A DNA stretch of 30,256 nt, from positions 1 to 30,256 of the forward strand of contig JANWIU010000131.1 of assembly GCA_025449725.1 (NCBI GenBank), given 5' to 3'. Of the stretch, positions 16,407 through 22,767 are shown piece after piece. The notes beneath the pieces were generated by a model, which saw nothing but the letters and a program-made list of their open reading frames with translations, did not search any database and was not told the origin of the DNA. Each line of letters opens with the position of its first letter. Positions within the stretch are counted from its first letter, which is position 1. The DNA is from Pseudobdellovibrio sp. (GTDB taxonomy: Bacteria; Bdellovibrionota; Bdellovibrionia; Bdellovibrionales; Bdellovibrionaceae). A program made the position numbers and the translations under genes.

Positions 16407-17516
16407 ATGAGCTTATTGATCCCTATTTTCAAGTTACATTACAGTGATTCAGACCGTGCGTTTTTAAAAAACGGACTGGAAAAGATTTTGGATGAGGCCT
16501 ATTTAACAAATCACACTTTCGTACAGTCTTTTGAAAAAGATTTCGGTCACTGGAATTCCTCACGCTATTCGGTTGCGGTCAGCAATGGGACCGCAGCTAT
16601 CGAAGCGGCATTACGCGCTTTAAATGTTCATGGAAAAGAAGTCCTAATTCCATCAAATACATTTATTGCCTGTGCAACGGCGGTTTTGAACGCCGGTGGA
16701 ACACCTGTATTGTGTGATATCGAACTGGATTACCTTGCTATTGACCCGGTTCAGGTTGCAGAAAAAATTGGTCCTAATACCGGCGCTGTTTTAGTTGTTC
16801 ACATCGGTGGTTTGATTTCTCCTGCAGTTATGAAATTAAAAAAAATATGTCAGGATAACGGTGTTCCCTTGGTTGAAGACTGTGCTCACGCACACGGCGC
16901 CTCCTATAAGGGAGTAAAAGCCGGGAACATCGGGGCCGCCGGCGCTTTCAGTTTTCATATGACAAAAGTGATGACAACCGGTGAAGGGGGAATGATCGTC
17001 ACAGAAAGCGAAACCTTGCATAAGGAATTGCAATCGATTCGCCAGTTCGGAAAGTCAGAATCTAATTCGATTATGCATGTGCGCGATGGAAGTAATTTTA
17101 AGATGACAGAGTTTCAGGGCCTCATGGGTTTGTTAGAACTTCAAAGAGTTGAAACAAGAATTAAAAAACGCCGGCAGATTGCGGCCATTTACGATGAAAA
17201 ACTAAAAGGCAGCGCATGGAAGACGTGGTCGCCTGCGCCGGGTGCTGTTTGCCCGCACTATAAAAAGATAATCAAGGCACCGGTTCCCCGTGTTAAGGTT
17301 GAAGAATTTTTTAACAGCAAAGGAATCGCGTTAACGGGGGGTGTTTATAATATTCCTGTGCACAACCAGGATGTTTTTAAAAACTCGTATCAAGCAAAAG
17401 AATTTAAAAACACTGAGGCCTTCAGTGCGACGCACATTTGCCCTCCTTGTTATCCGGAGCTTGAATTCAGCGAAGCAGAGAAGATTTGTGACGTTATGCT
17501 GGAAATCGCTAAATAG
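16407..17516 (+). CDS. DegT/DnrJ/EryC1/StrS-family PLP aminotransferase
   Basis: Sugar aminotransferase family enzyme of 369 aa, transferring an amino group from glutamate or glutamine to a nucleotide-linked keto sugar. The N-terminus IPIFKLHYSDSD and AYLTNHTFVQSFEKDF fit the family. The PLP site shows SNGTAAIEAALRAL near 59-72, the pyridine-contacting aspartate at 158 in LVEDCAHAHG, and the Schiff-base lysine at about 187 in FSFHMTKVMTTGEGGM. All key residues are present. This start is forced, because a TAA lies six codons upstream in frame. The neighbouring GT-C, radical SAM and PhyH-like genes suggest an amino sugar for a surface polysaccharide (inference). No Shine-Dalgarno precedes the ATG, so translation may be leaderless. 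Confidence 0.9.
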   Translation: MSLLIPIFKLHYSDSDRAFLKNGLEKILDEAYLTNHTFVQSFEKDFGHWNSSRYSVAVSNGTAAIEAALRALNVHGKEVLIPSNTFIACATAVLNAGGTPVLCDIELDYLAIDPVQVAEKIGPNTGAVLVVHIGGLISPAVMKLKKICQDNGVPLVEDCAHAHGASYKGVKAGNIGAAGAFSFHMTKVMTTGEGGMIVTESETLHKELQSIRQFGKSESNSIMHVRDGSNFKMTEFQGLMGLLELQRVETRIKKRRQIAAIYDEKLKGSAWKTWSPAPGAVCPHYKKIIKAPVPRVKVEEFFNSKGIALTGGVYNIPVHNQDVFKNSYQAKEFKNTEAFSATHICPPCYPELEFSEAEKICDVMLEIAK

Positions 17517-17563
17517 GTCTCAGCTTTCTTGCTAAGCGTTCGGCTATTTGATACAAAAATTCC

Positions 17564-18496
17564 ATGTCTAGAGCCGCCAAGGCGTTAAAATCTATATTCA
17601 TCGACGGAAATACGTACCGGATTTGGCAGATTATCTTCAAAAGCCCTTTGATAGGTCTATTTGCGTTCCTTCACGGGCTTGCAAAGCCGCGGTTAAAAAA
17701 GTTTCGTAGAGAACTGTTAAATTCGACAGCGCTTACTGAAACGCAAAAAAAAATTGTGAACGAGTTAAACGAAAAAGGTTTTTCTCGCGTTGATGCTTTA
17801 TTTAGCCCGGAAGATCTTAAGCCGCTTGAAAGCTATATTGCTGATAAAACAAGTCAGGTAAGTCAGGCCAAAGAACAACAATTGAGTACTCATAAGGATT
17901 TTTGGATTCGCCTATCAGACACGGATTTTACTCAAGGCATGACAACACAGCACCCGCTGGTGCAGTTGAGCATCAAACCTTCAGTTCTTCAGACAATCGG
18001 AGCGTATTTAAAATCCGCACCGTATCTTGAATATATTCTCCTGACCTATTCTCTTCCCAGTGTGCAGCCCTACAAGGCTTCCCAGCTATGGCATCATGAT
18101 CATGATAACGACCGCATGTTAAAGCTTTTCTTTTATTTGACGGATGTTGAAGACGTAGCTGACGGCCCTTTTACATTACTTCCAAAAGAAGCAAACAGAG
18201 TTATTCCTAACTCATTTATTCCTAAGCATCTCTCTGATGAGTTAGTAAACTCTTATTATCCGTTAAGCAAATCGGTGCAAATCAAAGGTAAGAAGTTCGC
18301 TGCATTTGTTGTCGATACAAGTGTTTGCTATCACATGGGAAGCCGGGTAGCAGAAGGGCATGCCCGTTTGATGTCAACTTCACTTTACGTTTCGATTCCA
18401 AAAGCTTATTGGGGCCAGCTAAAACCTTTTGTAAAAATCGACGGAAGTGTTACTGATTTGCAAAAAGCCGCCCTGGTCATTAATCCCGAGTCTTAA
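17564..18496 (+). CDS. Phytanoyl-CoA dioxygenase-like Fe(II)/2-oxoglutarate oxygenase
   Basis: Non-heme iron oxygenase of 310 aa in the PhyH superfamily. The iron triad is readable: His177 and Asp179 in QLWHHDHDND, and His257 in CYHMGSR. Arg268 in GHARLM is placed to bind the 2-oxoglutarate carboxylate. KLFFYLTDV and DGPFTLLP fit the core barrel. The first ~50 residues contain a hydrophobic amphipathic stretch but no clear signal peptide. It follows the aminotransferase by 47 bp on the same strand, so a shared transcript and a role hydroxylating or oxidising a sugar or lipid intermediate are plausible. The real substrate cannot be told. It converges on the GNAT gene with 16 bp between stops and no evident terminator. 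Confidence 0.85.
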   Translation: MSRAAKALKSIFIDGNTYRIWQIIFKSPLIGLFAFLHGLAKPRLKKFRRELLNSTALTETQKKIVNELNEKGFSRVDALFSPEDLKPLESYIADKTSQVSQAKEQQLSTHKDFWIRLSDTDFTQGMTTQHPLVQLSIKPSVLQTIGAYLKSAPYLEYILLTYSLPSVQPYKASQLWHHDHDNDRMLKLFFYLTDVEDVADGPFTLLPKEANRVIPNSFIPKHLSDELVNSYYPLSKSVQIKGKKFAAFVVDTSVCYHMGSRVAEGHARLMSTSLYVSIPKAYWGQLKPFVKIDGSVTDLQKAALVINPES

Positions 18497-18512
18497 AATA
18501 TCTTTAAAAATT

Positions 18513-19103
18513 TTAACGCGGTTTCAACAGTGGTGTTTTAGGATTATATTTTATTCCCACATCTTCTGTGGTGAGAGTAAACATTAAAAGATCCACCCAT
18601 TTTCCTCTTAGGTACAGCGCGCGTTTTTTTAATCCTTCTTTTCGCATTCCCAGCGATTTAGCCAGGCGAATGGATCTCTTGTTATGCGGCTCTACTCCGG
18701 CTTCGATACGATGAAGTTTAATTTCCTTAAATCCCACATCGATCATGGCTTTTGCAGCGTCTTTACCATAACCGCGGCCCCAGTAATTATTAAAAATGCG
18801 GTAGCCAAGATAAGCAGTCTGGGAAATTCCGCGAGTCACTTCCATTATTGAAACGGTACCGACCAGTTCACGCTTTAAATTAAAAATACCAAAATCGTAG
18901 AAGTAATCTTTTTTACGAAACTTCGCACGACCTGCCAGCATTTTTTTATATTTGGTTTTGGTTAATTCGGTGAGGTCTTTAGTTCCAAGATCCCAGGTAT
19001 TTTGCGGACTCATCATCGCAAGCTGAGCGCTCTTCCATGCTTCGTAATCAGAAAGTTCAAGCGGACGAATGATAACTTTTTTGGTTTTGCGGTATAGCTT
19101 CAT
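18513..19103 (-). CDS. GNAT-family N-acetyltransferase, RimJ/RimL-like
   Basis: Acetyltransferase of 196 aa. It begins with the beta strand VIIRPLELSDYEAW typical of RimJ/RimL relatives. The acetyl-CoA-binding motif A is YRIFNNYWGRGYGKDAAKAM (Q/RxxGxG/A form: RGYGKD), followed by LHRIEAGVEPHNKRSIRLAK and LGMRKEGLKKRALYLRGKW, all classic for ribosomal-protein alanine acetyltransferase relatives. The substrate could be a ribosomal protein, a small molecule or an antibiotic. The extra basic tail KYNPKTPLLKPR is unremarkable. It lies downstream of tRNA-Val on the same strand, with an 80-bp gap containing short repeats. Confidence 0.88.
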   Translation of the reverse strand: MKLYRKTKKVIIRPLELSDYEAWKSAQLAMMSPQNTWDLGTKDLTELTKTKYKKMLAGRAKFRKKDYFYDFGIFNLKRELVGTVSIMEVTRGISQTAYLGYRIFNNYWGRGYGKDAAKAMIDVGFKEIKLHRIEAGVEPHNKRSIRLAKSLGMRKEGLKKRALYLRGKWVDLLMFTLTTEDVGIKYNPKTPLLKPR

Positions 19104-19113
19104 TATGAATCTT

Positions 19114-19168
19114 CTGAATTCTGTATCCTGTACTGTATTCCGGGTACGGTTAACTGTATTCTGAATTC
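19114..19168. repeat. Cluster of short 8-mer repeats between tRNA-Val and the GNAT gene
   Basis: On the minus strand, five variants of GAAT(A/T)CAG occur at 19161-19168, 19154-19161, 19133-19140, 19121-19128 (as GGATACAG) and 19114-19121. The first two and last two overlap by one base at a 7-nt step. They fill most of the gap. Confidence 0.6.
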
Positions 19169-19185
19169 CGAATTGTATTTAAAAA

Positions 19186-19261
19186 TGGTAGGGACTACCG
19201 GGTTCGAACCGATGACATCCACCTTGTAAGGGTGGCGCTCTACCAACTGAGCTAAGTCCCT
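19186..19261 (-). tRNA. tRNA-Val (anticodon TAC)
   Basis: 76-nt cloverleaf on the minus strand. The acceptor stem AGGGACT pairs with AGTCCCT, followed by ACCA, so CCA is encoded. The D arm contains AGCTCAGTTGGTAGAGC. The anticodon stem CCACC/GGTGG encloses CTTACAA, giving TAC, which reads GUA valine codons. The T arm has GGTTCGAACC. No integrase or prophage remnant adjoins it. Confidence 0.97.
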
Positions 19262-19275
19262 ATTGAGAGTCATTT

Positions 19276-19304
19276 TTTATAATCTTCTCAGCTATAAGAC
19301 ACAA
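19276..19304 (-). promoter_or_regulatory. Sigma-70-type promoter of tRNA-Val
   Basis: On the minus strand, TTGTGT (19304-19299), a 17-bp spacer and TATAAA (19281-19276) stand about 14 nt before the tRNA 5' end. Spacing and position fit a housekeeping promoter. Confidence 0.65.
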
Positions 19305-19390
19305 GTGTTTTTCTTAAAATCCAGCCCTAAGCTTTCGCCTTTTGCAAAAGCTGTCTCTTTTTTAAGCAAAACCTACTTCTAGCTTGAGAA

Positions 19391-19969
19391 CTACCGTTCA
19401 CATTTGAAAGAAGCGTCTGAATTCACTTTTTTCAAAATCATGTTATGCGTTTCCATGATGCTTGGATCGATTGGTTTTGCAGATCCACCGCCGATTAAGG
19501 CGCGTCCTACAACTTGCATCGATACTGCCATGATTCTGTCGCCGCACTTATTGGTGCTGACAGAAAGATCTCTTGAATCGAAGAGTCCAAGTTTCATTTG
19601 ATAGCGGTACTGGCTATCTAAAAGAATTGCTCTCACTACATTTTTTTCTGTCGCATCGATATAACCTGTACCTCGCGCATATGGGCGTGAGCAGATTCCG
19701 TCACCGTAGATTTGCAATGTTAAAATCTTACGTGAAGTTGTAGAACTCTGTACTTTTGCACGTACATAAGTGCCGGCATCATCACCAAGCTTCCAAAATC
19801 CATTGATGTTGTCCCACGGGAATGGCTTAGCAACTGACCAAGGTAGAATATCGACTCCGCCCTGGATTACGCTATCCTCATCGCTGCAGAAGAGTTGAGA
19901 CGCAGCTCTTGAGGCGTTAGCCTGAAAAGACACCACTAATAACACTAATAAAAGACTGATTAATTTCAC
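19391..19969 (-). CDS. Small secreted protein of unknown function
   Basis: 192-aa protein with a clear Sec signal peptide (MKLISLLLVLLVVSFQANAS, likely cleavage after ANA). The mature part has four cysteines (in LFCSDEDS, GICSRPY, NKCGDR and the final FKCER), suggesting disulphides in the periplasm or outside the cell. Predicted content is mostly beta. I recognise no family. The start codon is GTG at 19969, overlapping the regulator stop as GTGA, with GAGGGGG about 8 nt upstream. It is therefore almost certainly cotranslated with the TPR/winged-helix regulator. The locus diverges from the duplicated cytochrome operon, so it might belong to the same process, but nothing in the protein shows this. 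Confidence 0.8.
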   Translation of the reverse strand: MKLISLLLVLLVVSFQANASRAASQLFCSDEDSVIQGGVDILPWSVAKPFPWDNINGFWKLGDDAGTYVRAKVQSSTTSRKILTLQIYGDGICSRPYARGTGYIDATEKNVVRAILLDSQYRYQMKLGLFDSRDLSVSTNKCGDRIMAVSMQVVGRALIGGGSAKPIDPSIMETHNMILKKVNSDASFKCER

Positions 19970-21090
19970 TTTGAAGCCCCCTCAGCTCGCGTTTCGTTTA
20001 ATCCTACTTTTGCATTCTTACTTAAATAGTAACCGTTTTTCGCTCTGAAAATGTATTTCGGCTTGTCGTAATCAGGCTCGATCATTTTTCTTAAGCGTTT
20101 GATGGTAACATAAATTTTATTGTCATGAACTTCCGGATCATAGTTCTGTTTCCAAACGTGCTCGACCAAATACTCTTTAGAATAAATTTGGCCTTGGTTG
20201 CTGATGAACAGTTTAAGAAGATCCAAAAGAATAAACTGATTTTTGAAATCGATTTTACCCAGTGATTTTTCAACAATTGCATGATTATCAAGGTCAAATA
20301 CCATATCAACTTCAGAGTCCACGCTGGAATTCAAAAGTTTCAGATAACGTTCAACATAAGTTGTGTAAGCTTTGTTGTTCTCTGCATCTAAAGACTTGTA
20401 TGCCAATGTAAAATAAATTTTCGCCGCATCTTTTTGACCTAATTCAAATAAGCACGTTCCGATATTAATCAAAATACCCAGCGCTGTATAAAGCTGCTTC
20501 GTGTTTTTGATTTCTTCATAGGCCATCCATAAAACATCTAGTGCCTGTTCATATTTTCTCATATCCATAAGGATACGGGCGTTAGCATTGGCAGAGGCAA
20601 TTCGCAGTTCAGTCGAATTTAACACCTGTAAGAAGATGTTCAGATTATATACTTCTTTTAGCGCTTCTTCGAAGCGGCCCTGAATGCGGTAGCAAATCGA
20701 CAAACCTAAGATTGCATTACACATGTCTTCCTGGTGGTTGTCTTTTAATCCTAATTCTAATGCTTTTTTGTAATATTCAGCCGCATTGTCGGGCTGATTT
20801 TTCAAAACAGAGCATGAACCTAAAGCACAGTAAATTTTTGATGAAAGCTCGATACCTTCACGAATAATTAAATCGTGTAAGTGTTCTTTGATCTGAGTGA
20901 TCTTTTCCTGGTCAGCGCGTTCTGCGTGAATACGCAAAATGTATTTGAGAGTTTTCAGGTATGAATTGAAATTACGGGCTTCTAGAAAACTTTGTGCCGC
21001 TTCTTCCAAATTTGGAAGAGCTAACTGGTAGTCGCCGCGATCGCAATACAGCACTCCAATTTCGAGCAGTCGATCCGATGGGTTAAGCAT
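19966..21090 (-). CDS. TPR-repeat regulator with C-terminal OmpR-type winged helix
   Basis: 374-aa cytoplasmic protein. Residues about 1-250 are a run of helical hairpins of TPR type (for example GDYQLALPNLEEAAQSF, DNAAEYYKKALELG, GRFEEALKEVYNL, GQKDAAKIYFTLAYKSL). Residues about 270-360 form a winged helix of the OmpR/PhoB class: LLDLLKLFISNQGQIYSKEYL, EHVWKQNYDPEVHDNKIYV, TIKRLRKMIEP and YIFRAKNGYYL at the wing. There is no receiver domain; the TPR part probably senses a protein or peptide partner. It starts at ATG 21090 with AGAGG 5 nt upstream and a good promoter. It diverges from the A-B-C operon across 270 bp, so control of that operon and of itself is a reasonable inference. Its stop overlaps the start of the secreted-protein gene. 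Confidence 0.88.
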   Translation of the reverse strand: MLNPSDRLLEIGVLYCDRGDYQLALPNLEEAAQSFLEARNFNSYLKTLKYILRIHAERADQEKITQIKEHLHDLIIREGIELSSKIYCALGSCSVLKNQPDNAAEYYKKALELGLKDNHQEDMCNAILGLSICYRIQGRFEEALKEVYNLNIFLQVLNSTELRIASANANARILMDMRKYEQALDVLWMAYEEIKNTKQLYTALGILINIGTCLFELGQKDAAKIYFTLAYKSLDAENNKAYTTYVERYLKLLNSSVDSEVDMVFDLDNHAIVEKSLGKIDFKNQFILLDLLKLFISNQGQIYSKEYLVEHVWKQNYDPEVHDNKIYVTIKRLRKMIEPDYDKPKYIFRAKNGYYLSKNAKVGLNETRAEGASK

Positions 21091-21111
21091 GGGTACCTCT
21101 AAAGATGCATT

Positions 21112-21140
21112 TTTTTACAGAATGTGAAATCCACCGTCAA
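21112..21140 (-). promoter_or_regulatory. Candidate sigma-70-type promoter of the TPR regulator
   Basis: On the minus strand TTGACG (21140-21135) is followed after 17 bp by TAAAAA (21117-21112), leaving a leader of about 15 nt that contains AGAGG before the ATG at 21090. Confidence 0.55.
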
Positions 21141-21229
21141 ACTAAAAGCTGATTTTTGTCATTTTCATCATTGAAGTTAACTTTAATACACGAAATGACT
21201 GGCAAATTTACAGGTCACTGAAATTTAAG

Positions 21230-21253
21230 AAATGAGTCAGCAAGCGCTCATTT
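21230..21253. promoter_or_regulatory. Dyad in the intergenic region between regulator and A-B-C operon
   Basis: AAATGAG and CTCATTT are perfect 7-bp arms around a 10-bp centre, in the middle of the 270-bp divergent gap. It could be an operator for the TPR/winged-helix regulator. A T run follows on the plus strand, so an attenuator is also possible. No convincing plus-strand promoter for the operon was found in the gap. Confidence 0.3.
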
Positions 21254-21360
21254 TTAAGCAACCTGTGTTAAAATGGAGTAAAATTTGATGAATTACCCGT
21301 ATTTGGGTTTTTAGTCATTCGTCCAGTACATATTTAGGGCACATTTTGTAAGATATAAGT

Positions 21361-22767
21361 ATGAAAAAGTTACCGCTTTTCTGCCTGGTATTTTTTGCGT
21401 CTTTTATAGCGGTTGCCGACCTTTCCACCCAATCCCAAGCCAAACTTTCTGAAGCACAAAAATTTAAGCGGTGTTATTCGCAAATGACCCGGCTTTATTT
21501 AGCCAGCGATGATGACCGGCTTAAGCTGTTGAAAGAAAAAAAGGCCACAGCCGTTGAACTTTGTGAAAATCTAATTACGACAGCACAGTTAGATAAACAA
21601 CTTAGAATAACCGGGGCCGGGAAAGTTCGAACCGAAAACGAAGCGGTTATCAAAACTTTCAACACCTTTCATGTCACTTGGTTTAAAGCCTATAGTTTCA
21701 TGAGAGCAGGCGACGAATTTTTTACCTCAAATGTTTATGACTCAACTGAGATGTCGATACCATTTACGCTGGCGCTTTTTAAACCAAAAACTCCGTATCG
21801 CGAAACCTTGGTTAGCGATGTTCCCTATGAGTCCGTTCGAACAAAAAAGAAGCCTTCCTTTTTTTTAGATCATTTTGAAAAAGGTGAATTTTTTCCTGTG
21901 TTGGATAAAGACATTTGGTTGACGGGTGGTGCACTGGAAACAGAATTCAAACCTGAGTACGTACAAACCGGAAAACTGTTGGGCTTTCAAGAAAATAAAA
22001 GAACGAAAAAAGTTCATGAAGAGCTGGAAGGCTCGAAGCTTGAATTATTTCCGGGAAAAGCTTTAGACACCGGGGGAATACTGGGCAGCGCCAGCTACCT
22101 GATTCTAACTTCCGGATTGGATCGGGAGGTTGTTCCTGATGGTGCGATGTTAACACATCGTGGGTGGTCAAAATCAATTTTGAATGACTTGTTGTGCAGG
22201 CAGCTTCCGGTTCTTACCGAAGAGGATGTTGTTAATGAAGTCAAAAAAGATTCGCGTTATGACTACCAACAAAATGCAAAGTGCATGACTTGTCATTCAA
22301 CGATCGATCCGATGGCGCTCGCTGTAAAAGATAAGATCGTTTTAGCGGTATACCCGATGGATCGCCCTAAGACTCCAAACAAATCATTGCTTGTCGGCAA
22401 TGTTTTACGACAGCCTTCAGATAAGCTCTCTGACGATTACGCCAAAGACGGGTATCTTAAAATGCGGACTTACGATGGCAGGTTAATAGAAAAGCCGGCG
22501 TCGAATATCCGAGAGTTGGCAACATCACTTGCAGACATGGACGATTATTATATTTGCGCAGCTAAACGCTACTTTAATTTTTTTACGGGAGTTGATGTTG
22601 ATTTGAATGTTCGGTCGGAAAAAACTTCTGCGTCGAATGAGTTCTACAATTTTGTTGTTGCTGAAGGCTTAAAACTAAAACAGCATCAAAACGTGCGCAC
22701 CTTAATCAAAAATATTTTAAGTTCAGATTTCTATTCGTCACCGCATTACGGAGCTAAAAATGAGTAA
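21361..22767 (+). CDS. A1: secreted single-heme c-type protein, DUF1592/1588/1585-like
   Basis: 468-aa exported protein with a Sec signal peptide (first ~20 residues). A single heme c motif, CMTCH, lies at 308-312, within KCMTCHSTIDPMALA, which matches the CxxCHxxIDPxG/A pattern of DUF1588. Before it, GGILGSASYLILTSGLDRE and WSKSILNDLLCRQLPVL resemble the 'vLtlts...RG.wvle.lLc' stretch of DUF1592/1588 proteins. After it, DDYYICAAKRYFNFFTGVD and LKQHQNVRTLIKNILSSDFY match the DUF1585 pattern. It is shorter than classical planctomycete or myxobacterial members, with an unrecognised first half. A periplasmic electron-transfer or substrate-oxidising role is inferred only from the heme. The gene overlaps B1 by 8 bp. 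The ribosome site is weak. Confidence 0.75.
   Translation: MKKLPLFCLVFFASFIAVADLSTQSQAKLSEAQKFKRCYSQMTRLYLASDDDRLKLLKEKKATAVELCENLITTAQLDKQLRITGAGKVRTENEAVIKTFNTFHVTWFKAYSFMRAGDEFFTSNVYDSTEMSIPFTLALFKPKTPYRETLVSDVPYESVRTKKKPSFFLDHFEKGEFFPVLDKDIWLTGGALETEFKPEYVQTGKLLGFQENKRTKKVHEELEGSKLELFPGKALDTGGILGSASYLILTSGLDREVVPDGAMLTHRGWSKSILNDLLCRQLPVLTEEDVVNEVKKDSRYDYQQNAKCMTCHSTIDPMALAVKDKIVLAVYPMDRPKTPNKSLLVGNVLRQPSDKLSDDYAKDGYLKMRTYDGRLIEKPASNIRELATSLADMDDYYICAAKRYFNFFTGVDVDLNVRSEKTSASNEFYNFVVAEGLKLKQHQNVRTLIKNILSSDFYSSPHYGAKNE

Larger units (their letters stand above)
13402..16434. repeat. Tandem duplication (~1.5 kb units) of the GT-C gene
   Basis: Unit one spans about 13402-14917 and unit two about 14922-16434. 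Each contains a GT-C gene, the short segment upstream of its ATG, and the first 28 nt of an aminotransferase gene: intact in unit two, decayed in unit one. Both genes also end alike, with ACTAGT on the plus strand at their stop codons (13401 and 14921). Confidence 0.85.

Noticed and set aside
19186..19261. tRNA-Val as an integration site of a mobile island
   Set aside because: No integrase, no repeated tRNA end and no mobile genes nearby.
19330..19352. Dyad AGCTTT...AAAGCT after the small secreted protein gene as a terminator
   Set aside because: It is AT-rich with a mismatch, and the T run lies on the plus-strand side, the wrong direction for the minus-strand gene.
21295..21312. ACCC-N6-GGGT followed by T's as an attenuator of the A-B-C operon
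   Set aside because: The stem is only 4 bp, too weak to claim.
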